From NCBI RefSeq assembly GCF_052324685.1, contig NW_027506902.1, positions 1,050,441 through 1,114,440 of the forward strand: a stretch of DNA of 64,000 nucleotides, given 5' to 3'. The DNA is from Brachyhypopomus gauderio (Eukaryota; Chordata; Actinopteri; Gymnotiformes; Hypopomidae). Below the pieces are notes generated by a model that was not told the origin of the DNA, ran no database searches, and saw nothing but the letters and a program-made list of their open reading frames with translations. This document shows, in pieces, positions 36,294 to 48,400 of the stretch (positions are counted from its first letter, which is position 1; each line of letters begins with the position of its first letter). Made by a program: the position numbers and the translations under genes.

Positions 36294-36336
36294 TACATAC
36301 ATACATACATACATATTTTTAATTAATTAGAAGCTT
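36204..36336. repeat. (AC)n + (ATAC)n microsatellite flanked by an inverted repeat
   Basis: About 64 bp of (AC)n from 36226, then ACAT tetramers to about 36313. TTCTAATTAATTAGA to the left and TTTAATTAATTAGAAGCTT to the right form a 15-17 bp inverted repeat around it. Confidence 0.85.
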
Positions 36337-36889
36337 AGATATGTGAGCATATATATATATATGTGTGTGTGTGTATTAATATGAGAACAAATTTCATTAA
36401 TAATGCAATGTTCAAACATTACTCCTGATGGGACAATGTATAATTAGCTGGTTATGTTCCAGACACTGAATACTGCTGGGCTCCATTATCTGATGATCCT
36501 GTATTCTTTATCTATCTTTTTCTTCATTAGAATAATTCAAAATGTGGTGTCTTTGAATTGGTCTTGAAGAGCGGTTTCCTCTAGGATGGGTTAGAATCCA
36601 GTATCTATCTCGGAATATGGTTATAAGAATAATGGTCAATTTTGGCAGTTAGATCTAGGTCTGTCCGTGAATTCCAAAGGTGATGCATTACAGTTAAGAA
36701 TCCACCAAGCAAAAGAAGTAAAGCCATAAACAGGGACTCTACGTCCTGGTGGAAGCTATAATTCCTCATACCAAGGCCCTGGTGAGTCTGGTAATAATGG
36801 TCTCCTCAGTCCTGTGGGCCCAGTGTGGGTTTTGGAAAGGAAGCGATCATACATTAATGGTTAATGTGCACTAACAGAAAACCTGTGAC

Positions 36890-37085
36890 AATCTAAATGT
36901 AGGATACAATAACCAGTAGTCAAGTGGTACAAAGACAAGGCATATATAGACAGATAAATGACCCTCAGGTATTGGAACTCCTAAGGGGCCCCGGCCACCT
37001 GAGGGACAAACACAATGCAACAACAACAGGACAACAAACTACTGCTGCTGTGGATAGAGACGGCAGAGGGCCCCTGTGTCGTGAC
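36890..37085 (-). repeat. Single diverged copy of the 155-bp repeat family
   Basis: On the minus strand the words CCCTCAGGTGGCCGGGGCCC, CCTGAGGGTCATTTATCTGT and CTTGTCTTTGTACCACTTGA match the 3.8-4.3 kb tandem unit. It shows this unit is a dispersed element and not a local satellite. Confidence 0.7.
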
Positions 37086-37303
37086 ATTCACATTTTTATT
37101 TTGTGCATTTTACATTGAATAAACAAACATCAGTAAGAAAATCATTTTGTGATAAACAAAAATCTACTGAGCTTGATAGTGACATCTGCTAGCTCCTCCA
37201 CATTATGCCAGAGCCATTTCTGTTAGCTGTGCTCTTTCCCCTGCACATGCAGACACGTGTTCACAGCGTGAATGTCCCTGGACCCCTACATAAACATGTC
37301 TTT

Positions 37304-37814
37304 TGTCACATAGGGCTACGCCCCCTATCCTAGCTGTCACTCCGGTTTCCCTGTTCCTTGCGTCTGTGTTGTTCCCTGCTCCTTGATCCCGCCTTGCTAG
37401 TCTGTCTCCATGGTTTTCCCTCGTCTGCCACGCCCGTGTCGTCAGTGTTTCCAGCTGTGTCTGTTTAAGTTCCGTGTATTTATAGTCCCTGTGTCTCCCA
37501 TGTCTGCTATTGGTTATTTTGTACTCTTCTATTATTTTGTACTCTTCTATCGAAACTGTTCTATTACTCTTTCGTGCTCTTGTGGATTTAACTGTTTCTT
37601 CTTCGTTGTAAGTACGTTCAGCCTAGTCTTTGTTTCCCCTGCCTTGTTTTGTTCTTCGTGCCACTATGCCTGTTTATATTTCATGTTCGGACTGCCTGCC
37701 TGGTATGACCCCTGCCCGTTATTTCAACTCTGCCTATGGAATTCCATTTAATAAATCTCGCTCTCCTCAGAATTTGTGTCCACCTTCATGCTCTGCGTCA
37801 CGCAGTTCGTTACA
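37304..37814. mobile_element. Solo LTR (511 bp) with 5-bp duplication
   Basis: Starts TGTCACATAGGG and ends AGTTCGTTACA (TG...CA). TCTTT is present immediately on both sides (37299-37303 and 37815-37819). AATAAATCTCGC near 37751 is a likely polyadenylation signal. No internal retroelement sequence lies next to it, so it looks like a recombination product. Confidence 0.85.
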
Positions 37815-37819
37815 TCTTT

Positions 37820-39039
37820 CTTCTACACTATTGATTTAGAATGTTCTTGTTACTAGGCAGTCTATTTTAGAAGGGCTGAGACAACTTTTTTAAGTTGTAA
37901 AGTATTCACAAAACTGTCAATATACAATAAACATAGATTTAATTACAGGGGATTGATAAATTTTCTGGTCTCACTACAAATAGACTCATTTCTATAATAA
38001 AGTACTGTAATGGGAAAAAATTAGCTAATACGTTTTCAGAGCCGTTCATGCTGTCTATGCCCTCATGGCTCAAGTTTTTAAGCCATAGCTATCAGCCACC
38101 GTAGATTTGAGACAGGCTCAATTGCTTATCCTTAGTGTTCCGGGTGTTTAATCTGAATTTGCTACTGCGAATTTTAGCATCTGAATTTCAGCAACTAAAT
38201 TAAAAGCTACATTGATTCTACATTGATTTTTTAAACATTTATAAATACAAGTGAAAACGTGTCTAGGTTTGAAAAAGGCAAAATTCATAATACATAATTT
38301 CAATGCAAAAAAATTTAGCTCTAAAAATTAAAAGGTGTTACAATTTTAAAATCTAGTGAGAGATTTGCTTCCATAGAAATCTTTGAATTTTAATGTTGCA
38401 TTTTCTAGATTTGAAAAGTGCTGGAATTTTGGCTCAAGTACTTGAAATTAACTGTATTTAATTAATGAATTCTGCCTACATCTATAATTATACTGCAGAA
38501 AATTCAGCATTCTCCATTGAGCAGTACGTCATCCAGATATCTCATCCTCCAAGTCAGCACATTCTTCAATTAAGCCATCATTATTAGCAGCTTCACTGTT
38601 TGCAGCACAGTGTTGGTTACCAAGAATACCAAACCATGGATGTCCTTTTTATGGAAAGACCAGTTATTGTTTGAGTTTTAAGATATTTATGTATTCTATA
38701 CAAGGGCAGAGCTGATCCTTTTGGTCACATGGTACATGACAGGGTACAGCTTTACAATGAGAGAATTTCTGTGTAGTGTGCCTACCTTGTAACACTTTAC
38801 GTTCTCTGGCTGCATACCTCTTCTTGGCAGCAGCAGACCGTAAAGAGGCTTTTGTACGCGGCATCTGTAAAAGAGGCAAGAGACATAACTCAGTAATTCC
38901 CCAAAATATGTATGTGATTATCTCTTTCTTAAGTAGTAGTCACTACAACAGCTACAAGTCATAGCTACAAGTCATCCATCTTCTGTAAGTGGTAAATTAT
39001 GATTAGCCATGGGTTCTCTGAAATGCTTTATAAATTGCT
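37820..39039. other. Intergenic; short basic minus-strand frame of unknown origin
   Basis: A minus-strand frame at 38879-38664 starts MPLLQMPRTKASLRSAAAKK, which is basic and might be the N-terminus of a transposon protein; there is no further domain. Otherwise AT-rich with nothing recognised. Confidence 0.3.
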
Positions 39040-39210
39040 CCCCGGGCACCGGGCTAGGGCTGCCCACCGCTCTGGGCACGTGTGATCCACAGCCCCCTAG
39101 TAATCACTAGTGTGTGTGTGTGTGTGTGTGTTCTAACTGCACAGATGGGTAAAAAGCGGAGGACAAATTTCGATTGCGGTGAAAAATCACAATTGACAAA
39201 ATATGGCACA
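39040..39210. repeat. Dispersed repeat (SINE-like) with (GT)n
   Basis: Words GCTGCCCACCGCTCTGGGCA, CACAGCCCCCTAGTAATCAC, (GT)n and GCGGAGGACAAATTTCG are typical of an element found throughout many fish genomes. The class is not certain. Confidence 0.6.
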
Positions 39211-39954
39211 TTTACATTTACATTTTTACATTAAATAAAAGGTTAGAGTTTACTCCCATAGGCAGAACATGTAAAAAAATTATGCAATGGCCCTTTCTGT
39301 CTATGTTATGGCTATGTATGAAGTGTATTTGATTTTCAAAACATTTGCATTGAAGATGTCAATCAATTGTATCAGCCTAGAAGGGGCAATACATTTTGAA
39401 TTACTCACCCCCCCTCCAAAAAATTAAATAAAATAATACAGTAATATCCTGAAATTTGTGAATTTTGAACATGCAACTAATAAAGGCCTATAAAGACCTA
39501 TCTTCATATGTTAAAGCCTAAATATGTCCCCAAAACACTTAGTCATAAAAATATATATTCTATATAGTCTTCAGGACTGTTGGGAAATTAAATAAACTAC
39601 CAAGATGCATCGGTTTCCTATGGTTGGAGTCTGTTTAAATTCCTCCCCACTGGTTGTCCTATAACAAGTATACAATAATTTTCTTTTCAAACAATAAAAT
39701 TAGGGTAACACAACTCTTGTGAGCACATTTAGACTACCATTTTCTTTGCTGACAAGACCACAACAGAGTATTGTATGATCCACAAAATACGCAAATTCAC
39801 GAAGTGTGAAGTTTCGGGGTATTACTGTAAATCAAGTAAAATGTAGAACTTTTGGCAGTGGTAGGTCAACAGCAGTCCAGGGGGACCCTTTGAACAGACA
39901 TGTCCTGCCCCAACACAACAAACTCAAAAAGTAATTTGACAGTAAAATAAAGTC
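39211..39954. other. Intergenic, nothing recognised
   Basis: AT-rich; no supported feature. Confidence 0.35.
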
Positions 39955-40265
39955 AAAGTCAAATTTATTTATATAGCGCTTTTCACAACACATGTTGTCA
40001 CAAAGCAGCTTTACAGGATTTACAAGTTTAACAATCGTATGGGTCCTGATCCCTAATGAGCAAGCCAAAGGCGACAGTGGCGAGGAAAAACTCCCTATAG
40101 GGTGGGGAGCACACGTCCCGTTAGCACACGTCCGTGGTCGCAGGGTGGTTCCAAAGTTCCACAGCAACAGTCAAGGCTCCTGTTCCCCGGCCAAGCAGCC
40201 ACAGGCCCCTCGGTGCAGGCGGTGGGCCTCAGGCGGGCCAGGAAGCCAATATTATCTCAACTAGG
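39955..40265 (+). repeat. Dispersed repeat, GCGCTTTTCACAACA family
   Basis: Begins TTTATTTATATAGCGCTTTT, then ACAACACATGTTGTCACAAA, CCTAATGAGCAAGCCAAAGG and GGAAAAACTCCCTA. Same family as 50430-51360 in the znf687 intron and a scrap at 31.25 kb. No coding frame. Confidence 0.7.
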
Positions 40266-40312
40266 TTTTTCTGAATTAAAAGTTACAAATAAGCAACCTA
40301 TATCACCACATT

Positions 40313-41210
40313 AGTGCTTGGCAGTATGACCAAAATTCTGTATCGTGGTATTTTTCAAAATTATATCGGTTTCACGGTATTTGACGGTTTATTCCCCCCC
40401 ATGCATGATGTGTTAACTGCATTGATAGCGAAAAGAATTACTGCAGTAGAGTGGTTAAGAGCACCCTATTCCACTGTTAGAAAAATGTCTCCACCTAAGT
40501 ATTACATGTAATACAGATTTGCATGGCCCCACATGATCAGTTTTCAAATGGTAGCACTTAAGTAGTGAATGAATCATTTAGCATGACAGTTGCCGTAAAA
40601 AAAAGCAAAACAGTAAAAAAAAAAAAAAAAACTGCATCAAAACTGTAGGTTTATGCAACTTATGTGATCCAGCTATACACAGTCGCCCTGCCATCACCTT
40701 GACTAGTCGGGGGTAAACGGAGGCCTTTGATTGCCACCAGCTCAGTGGGTCTTCTGTTCTTGGAATAAGAGGCTGTGGGATGTATCGTTCTCAAATGTCT
40801 ATGAAGATTATTAGTGGATCCTGCTCGAAAAGATATTTTGTTCTTGCAAATAAGACATTCTGCCGTGGCATTATCATGGCTTTTAAAGTGCAGCCAAATA
40901 CTGCTTCTTCTCCTTTCTGTCATTTTTCTCCCTCCCTCTCTACCTTTTCACTCTGCCATTTGCCATGTGCCAGCACTGTGCACACCCCATCCACCCCTCC
41001 CCTCCTTGCTTGGTGGTATAACCCTTCGATGAATGGTTCCTCTGCTTGTTGTTGTTGTTCTCTGATTTGTTAAATGACAAGAATTAGATGGCTAGAATTA
41101 GATGGCAAAAAAAAATGGCTCGGTCTTAGAGGTGAACCAGCTCTCATTGTTCACTTAAAAGAGCCGGCTCTTTGAACCGGTTCGTTCGTGACCGACACAT
41201 CACTACAGTC
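40313..41210 (-). mobile_element. hAT remnants with a BED zinc-finger ORF
   Basis: At 40923-40660 the minus strand reads SSIWLHFKSHDNATAECLIC, then HRHLRTIHP, a BED-type zinc finger (Cys-x2-Cys, His-x-x-x-His) as in hAT/ZBED transposases. To the left is CTTGGCAGTATGACC with a CGGTATTTGACGGTTTA run. To the right (41160-41208) is an end with GAGCCGGCTCTTTGAACCGG that closes in CACATCACTA. The two ends may belong to different elements. Confidence 0.65.
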
Positions 41211-41267
41211 CACCCTGCCATTATTGTTGTGGTCATTGGCCATGATGCTGGCTTGAATTGGTAAGAA

Positions 41268-41400
41268 TTAATTTTGGTCACATACTGCACACTAATTTGG
41301 TGCCCAGTCAGTACATGAGTAGTATGTAATAGGCCGATTCGAACAAAGAGGCCATGTTCGAAACAGCCTACTACTTACTACTCATACGGAGCCAGATTAG
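41268..41400. mobile_element. Two facing MITE ends (TTCGAA/CTACTAC family)
   Basis: GAGTAGTATGTAATAGGCCG then ATTCGAACAAAG is a right end, followed within 8 bp by CATGTTCGAAACAGCCTACT, a left end. Both belong to the family at 31076-31504. No complete element could be drawn. Confidence 0.55.
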
Positions 41401-42969
41401 CCCGTCGGCCATTTTTCTCCGGTCGCACTGTCTTTGCGAGGTCAGTGATCGCAAGCGCTGTAAAAAAATCGCTGTTTTCATCGGTTTGTGGGAGGTTCTT
41501 CCCAGAGTTTTGGTAATATGGCGTAATTGAATGACCGCTTTCTCTCAACCCGTTAGAAGAATTCGCATTTCGCGCTTCTGTTTCTTTATGACCCTGCTTG
41601 AAATTTAACTTCGCGTTTGGACCGTTCAAAAACATCGTTGGACTGTTCAAAAGATATTAATAGATAAGTGGACCGTTACATTATTCTTGTTTATCGTTTC
41701 CTGAAGTTTGATCCCAGTCCAGTTTAAGGTAGTTTTATAAGGGTCCCAAGGCAACGTGTTGGTCCGATGAACCATGATCACGGCGGACACGGAAAAGAAA
41801 AACTAGCCACATGCTAAAACTAGAGCACATTTCTTGATCACAAGATTTCCTTTTGTTTTAGGTTAATTGCATAAAAAATAGGGCCGATTTAAATGTGAAT
41901 ATCTTTGGACTGGCTTGATCAAATTTGACAATTAAGGCATCTTTTTTGTTATATCGTGCTGCATCTAATAAAACAATTTTACATGTGATTAAGTAATATT
42001 GAAAAAAATGTCCAAGTCACTACATTGGAAACGGGAAATTTCTGACCTTGCGTAGAAATTTTCGTACTGTGACCCTAGAAAGTCTCCAGTGACGTATTGT
42101 AAGGAAATGAAGATCCAAAACGAACACAGCACATAAAATTAACTAAAAAATAATGGAGTAGTTACCTTTTGTATCCGATTATGTAACGCCGTTGCTTGTG
42201 TTTAGAACAGGTGTTACGGTCAATTCAGTTCAAGTCGTTTCCCAAAACTGCGCATGCGCGAAATCATTACGCATTAATCTGCTGCTGTGTTATCACCTTT
42301 TCTCGACGTATACAAGTTACACCGTTTGGGTTTTGGTTTTGTTTCTCTAGCTAATTTTAACTTAAACGTCGTCGTCAAATTTGCATAAAGGTCTATGCAC
42401 GTAATTGACGCTGCAGTACAGAGGAATCATACCAAAGTGAGTAAAAAAAACCCACAGTAAATGTTTTGAACTACAAATGAACTTTTGTTGATTCTTGTTT
42501 TTCTGTCATTCAAAAAGGCCATATCTTCTCCAAATACCTTCATGACCTTAATGGTTTGCCTAGACATTCATTACATAATTACGTTTTGTCCTGTATTGTT
42601 AAATGTTAGAAATAAAATGTAATCAAACGTTTGTTATATGGGTCAGAGTTGCTAGTTATATGTCCTCAATTATAACTTAAGAAATACGACAATATGGCAC
42701 AAATGTTTTTAACAGCAAAGAATCTCAAACGAAAGAGCAATTTTGTGCTCTTTGGACGCTGATGGGAGGCTAGGCGATGTCACGGCCAATAAACTGTTTC
42801 GTTAATCAAAAATGGTACCTACACAAATGTTGATTTTACAGCACAAACCAGCAGAACTATGTCGAGGCACACTTAGCTCTGCCAAAGCTCTTAATTTGGC
42901 AATAACAACGAGCACTAGATAAGGCAGAAAATTCTGCTACTTCCTCAATTAACTTTTCACACGGATCGA
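41401..42969. other. Intergenic; NRF1-like palindrome at 42249-42260
   Basis: No exon supported. A TGCGCATGCGCG word at about 42249-42260 is a consensus NRF1 site, but no first exon could be tied to it. The rest is AT-rich. Confidence 0.35.
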
Positions 42970-42977
42970 GTGTAAAT

Positions 42978-43588
42978 TAGTGATGTCAAACTCGAAACGC
43001 GGAATCGAATTGAATCGATTAATTCGAATCACGGTTTTCCGAAACACTGTTTCGAAGTCCGTATCGAAAGGGGAAAGTCACGTGACTGTTCCAAAAACGG
43101 GGTTCGTTACGTCACGCAGTTTCGATACGTTTCGAATCTTTTCGCGCGTTTTAGTCCGCGCTTAAGTTCAAACAACTGGTCTGAGATCAGAATGTGTACT
43201 GATTACTTGTAATCAGTTCTGATTACAACTGATTACTTGTAATGTTTATTAAATAAAGTATTACACAAGCATTTCCCTACCTTGCAATGTAAAATGAATA
43301 ATGTCAGCTATATCATATGACTAATAGTGTATCATAATGAAAAATAATGACATCATTAAAACAACCCTGTTCTCTGCAAAATAATTTGTTTTCATGACAA
43401 AAAATTATTTAGGGACACAATATGCTATGGGGGAATATTTCATTCATTTTTCATATAAAAAAACCACATTATTTCTGTTTCTGTTAAGAAAAAGTTATGG
43501 ATTTAGGCCCTGGTTGCCCACTAGATGTCACTGTGGCGTGTGACGATTCGAACGTTTCACTCCCAAAAGCCTCACTTTGCCATCACTA
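42978..43588. mobile_element. hAT-type MITE, 611 bp, 8-bp duplication
   Basis: Ends TAGTGATG and CATCACTA; duplicated GTGTAAAT at 42970-42977 and 43589-43596. Within are TTCGAA-rich words (TCGAATTGAATCGATTAATT, TTCGATACGTTTCGAA). It has no long coding frame. Confidence 0.85.
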
Positions 43589-43599
43589 GTGTAAATTCG

Positions 43600-45440
43600 A
43601 ATGAATCTAATGTGCTCTTTTGCGGCCGTGTTTTTTTACTGGCCTGTACAGCTTGGCGTGCTATAGTCCCGTCCTGATTGGCTGCCTGAGGTGGAAAGCT
43701 GTGGACCCTGATTGGCTGATAGTGGAAGGCTGTGGAATCTTATAGGCTGACTGAGGTGGACGTAATATTATTGCCAACAGGAAGAGCGCTATTTGCCATT
43801 TAACATGTGAATGTTAATAACTTTTTAGCATGGTGGTGAGATTGAAAATTACATTTCGAACGTATTATGGAATGTAAATTCATATTAAGGCAATAACATT
43901 TAAATTATAATTTTGATATAAGCTTTGTATGATCACATGAAACATGATTATTCAAATCGGGAAATACCTTTTCATTTAAACAAAGGTACAAATAAAGCAT
44001 CAAAATATGTGTAAATGAAATATGAATAAACATTACCAAATTGCAACGGTAGATGGAATTATTGCATCTGAATTAGAATTTTGAGCTCAATGTTGCTTGT
44101 ATGAGTGGAACATGCAAATGTAAACTTAGGATTACATTGTCATTTTGCGTATTACATTTTTTATTTTAGAGATTCACTTCCATATAAACGGCTAAAAGCT
44201 GTAAAGCTATGCAATTAGCAGGGAAGCGACTTCAAAATGCGGATGAACTTGCTTGTGAGCAGTCCCCAGTATTAGCATCAACAGGTGGATAAGAGGAAAG
44301 CTCGTCTTCGCTTGCAATGAACGTTCAAAAATAGCCAAATTTATTAATTTTATTAATCCAAATGGACGGATTCAAAAAAATATTGTAAGTACGAATGATC
44401 CTGCTTATATAGATTTAGATGACTGGCGATGACGTGGTTGTCATGCGCCACCCTGGAGCAGTCAGGAGACCGCGGACAGGTAATGTGGAGACAAACTTTC
44501 TCGATTTAAGATTTACGACCAGTGGCGACCATTTGATCCTGAACCTAACAAAACTAGCAGCGTAGCTACGATACGCAAGTTCATAACCAGCTCCCCAGTG
44601 CAGCTAGTTTCGCTCCAAATCCACGGAAACAAGAGCTAGTAAACTGGCTCTCTCGTTGATGTTGGAGTCTCGTTAGTTCTCCCGCTGGGCGGCTGACCTG
44701 CTCCACCTCACTGTGTTTTGTGTGATGCTGTTTAATGTAATGGCCCTGCGACAGTATACTGCAGGTCGACCCCAAACACATAGTCTGATATTTGAAATAT
44801 GTTAATATCTCGGTGACGTTTACTGTGAGGACTAATGTAGTGCTTATAAACGTAGTAAAGTTAGCTGGCCAGCCAGGTCCGCCCTCAGCTATTGTAGCAG
44901 CAGGTGTCCGTTACCACCAACCTGTCAGTGTGTTATCAGCTCTAATATAGATAGCTAGCGTGGCAGTTTTGCCAGGGAAATGGTGTATATATACGGTTAG
45001 TTTAAGCTTTTTGCCAAATAAGATTGGCAAATTTGATATTTTTCGTGAAGTTGACTTTAGGACTGTTATTTTGCGTAATGCGAGCTAGCTAGGTTAGCGT
45101 ATTAGCCGGGCAGCTGAACTCGGTCCCAGGAAGTGTCAACTTCCTGAGATCATTTTTATTTTGCTTTGCTGTTTCTGTCGATGAAGGTAATTTAAATTAC
45201 AAGTTTCTATAGTCATGCAAGATATACGTTATGAAGATCTTTCGTTTGTCCTCACAAAAAGAATAGCTCGTTTTCATTGCATGCAGTTTGTGTGTTGTGG
45301 TTTTAGCGTGCCTAGCTAAATGGCTAGCTCGGTTAAATATACACATAGCAAAAGGAACTTTGAATCAACTATAGTTGATATAGTTATAAAAGTTATAACT
45401 TTTATTTTGTTTCATTGAAACTAAGCATCTCGTCACAGGA
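43600..45440 (+). promoter_or_regulatory. znf687 upstream region with a candidate 5' UTR exon ending 44479
   Basis: CGCGGACAG|GTAATG at 44479/44480 is a good donor in the only locally GC-rich patch before the gene. The ATG exon acceptor (CGTCACAG|GA) is at 45438/45439. The intron between would be about 960 bp. Start site not determined. No other feature was seen in this stretch. Confidence 0.4.
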
Positions 45441-48400
45441 ATGGGAGACATGAAAACACCAGATTTTGATGACCTATTGGCAGCATTTGATATTCCAGAC
45501 ATTGATGCTAAAGAGGCAATACAGTCCAGCTCTGGGGATCCTGATGGGAATCATATTGGATCTGGTGCTGGTGGAAAAGAGAGAAGTGAAGGTCCAAGTC
45601 AAAGACCTGCCAGTTCTTCAGACGTCACTGAGAGCATTCCTCCAGCTTCCCATGACCTGTCTGCTGTGAGTGTTATAGTGAAAAATAGTGTTTGTTCTGA
45701 TGCGTACATAAGTGGAGAAGAGGAGGAGGATGAAGATATGGTAAAGCAGGTAAGCAGTGTTCTTGACGAGATGGACAGGAGTGGAGGTGGTGCCATGCTG
45801 ACTCCACAGCTTCTGCCTAGAGCACACAGCCTTATGCCATCTGATGCACTTATCCATAATGGATTCAAGGCTGTCTCGGATGGAGCTGTGGAAGCCTCTT
45901 TACACTCTACTCCAACCCAAATGCAAACCAACGGCCAGCTGTGGTCTCTCTGCTCTCCTAAATCTGCCAGTGAGATTGATGAAGACAACCAGGATGGCAG
46001 TTCCTGCAGTCACTCTGCAATCTTTCCATCTCATGTGCCTTTACCTGTTCCTACTCTTTCCACAAATGTAATCAGTCTTCTTCCATCCAAAGTGGATGAG
46101 GATGAAGCAGAACATCCTTCTTCTCCCATCCACTCCAGGCTTTTAGATCAGTCTTTAAACTGTACCTCAGATTCTGCTGTCCATCATCCTTTATGTGAAG
46201 ATGAAGAGTCAGAACCAGACCTTGAAAGCCCTCCACTTATGATCCAGGAGAGTCCAGACCTCCAAATGTCTCCTAATAGACATGGCTCACCAAGTGACTT
46301 TCCAGCCACCTCGCCCTCCACTCGGTCTTTGGCCATCAGTAAAACTCCAGTTAGTGAAGACAATTCTGTCCCACACCTTTCGACCCCCTCTGGCCCCCAT
46401 CAGGCACTCGCACAGAGTAGCGATACTCCTGCTTGCATGACTGAAAAAAATAACTCGCCCAATGCAGAGAGATGCTCTGAGCACATTATCGATGAGCGAG
46501 ACTCTCCTGAGAGCCCAGAGCCAGAAACACCTGCATGCCTGCAGGACAGAGACTTAACAGATTCTACCCATAAGTGCACAAGCCCAATCCAGCCTGCCAC
46601 CTCTCGTCTAACTGCCCAGCAAGAGGAAAAAGAACCAGGACAGGGCAGTATGACGGAGATTCCTTGCAAGAATGATGCAGGGTTGAGTGGGCATCTTATG
46701 AAAAGTGATGACGAGCAAACTAAGGAAGGTGTGAAAGTTGACTCGGAAGGAGCTAAATTCTCAGGGATTGACCTAGAACCTGCTGCTAAGAAAAGCACAG
46801 ACTCCTCCGTGGTGCCTTCTAGGCCTCTTAAAGTTCGAATCAAGACGATTAAAAGCTTGACTGGCAACATCACGCGTACTGTGACCAGAGTGGCTCCTAA
46901 AGGAGCAGCAGGCGGGGCCACTAAGGGCCCCGATGGTGTCAAGATCCAGCTGGGGGCTCGTAAGGTGTTGAGCAGGCCCAAGAGACCTGCTGCTGCTGCT
47001 GCTGCAGTCTCAGGGCAGCCTCAGGGTTCAAAGACTCCAGTGCTGCCTGTGGCCACCCTGCAGGATGCCAGTGCTGCCATGCTGTTTGCGGCCAGCAAGG
47101 TACAGAAAGTCACCCTCCCACCAGCCCGCAGCGGCCCAAAAGCAGCAGCCATTCTTCCCACTTCCTCCCAGTCCAAGGCGGCCGTCACCGCTCGCGTGTT
47201 GGGCCAGAAGACGGTCTGCGGCGCCGGGTCTTCCGTTCGGCCGGCGTCCGTCAAGAACGGCCCCGGAGCCGCGGTCTCCCGCAGCCAGTCGAGCCTTGTC
47301 GAGGCCTTCAACAAGATCCTCAACGGCAAGAACCCCCTGCCCAGTTACCAGCCTGACCTCTCCACCCTGCCGCCCCCTGAGTGGAACCTGGGCGTGCCGT
47401 CGAACGGCTACCGCTGCCTGGAGTGCGGCGACGCTTTTGCTCTGGAGCGCAGCTTGGCACGCCACTACGACCGCCGCTCCCTGCGCATCGAGGTGACGTG
47501 CAGCCACTGCGCCATGCGCCTGGTCTTCTTCAACAAGTGTAGCCTGCTGCTGCACGCGCGCGAGCACAAGGAGAAAGGCCTGGTCATGCAGTGCTCACAC
47601 CTGGTCATGAGACCCGTCAGCGTGGAGCAGATGATCGGCCAGCCGGACACCGTGCCTGTAGGTGGGTTGCAGGGATGGTAATCCAATTGTTTCTCCGATG
47701 CCCATTTTAAACATGTTTGACAGCTCAGTAATGTCGAGGTATTGCATTTGATCTGGGGTGGGTTTCCCGAAACGTTCGTAGCGCTAAGTACTTCTTAACC
47801 TCGTACGTTTCATACGAGGTTACGAAGTACTTAGCGCTACGAACGTTTCGGGAAACCCACCCCTGCTCTTTACCTCCTGCAAATCCATGTGGGTTAAGAA
47901 GGACTTGTGTCTTAAACCGGGCTTATACCCTTGGTGCATGCTACAGTGTGCGACGTGCTGCAGCTAAAATCACCAAATTCCATATGACATATTTTTGCTA
48001 AAAGGTGATATCAAAAATACATTCTCTGTGCTACAACAATTCCGCAAAATGTTCTACATGCCTCATTGTCTTTTGCTATACAGCAATGTATTTGTAATTG
48101 GTGTGTGGGTCCTGCATAATCACAGGCAGCAACTTATTGGATGTTCCTCGATGTTTGTCATAGCAGTGGTCAAACTGCCAGATGTTCTATGCTGGTTTTG
48201 GTTGCAGAGGCAATAAATCTGCTGCCATGGACCAGCACGCATTACATATTCACAAGACCACAAACTTGAATTCATGACCACAGAAATATTTTGTGATCTG
48301 CAGCAGTATAATCATGATGATGATGATGATGATGACACAGTGTAAACCCACTTCTGTGATGTTTATATATGGTAGAGAAGTGAAGAAACATCACAGAGTA

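Noticed and set aside
38664-38879. Basic minus-strand frame MPRTKASLRSAAAKKRYAAR as a gene
   Set aside because: Short, with no second domain, no splice evidence and weak resemblance to transposon proteins only.
41378-41650. 90-residue minus-strand frame
   Set aside because: Overlaps a MITE end and shows no domain.
42249-42260. NRF1-type palindrome as the znf687 promoter
   Set aside because: More than 2 kb from the first supported donor (44479) with no exon between; kept only as a note.
47028-47567. 179-residue minus-strand frame in znf687
   Set aside because: Shadow of the GC-rich end of znf687 exon 1.
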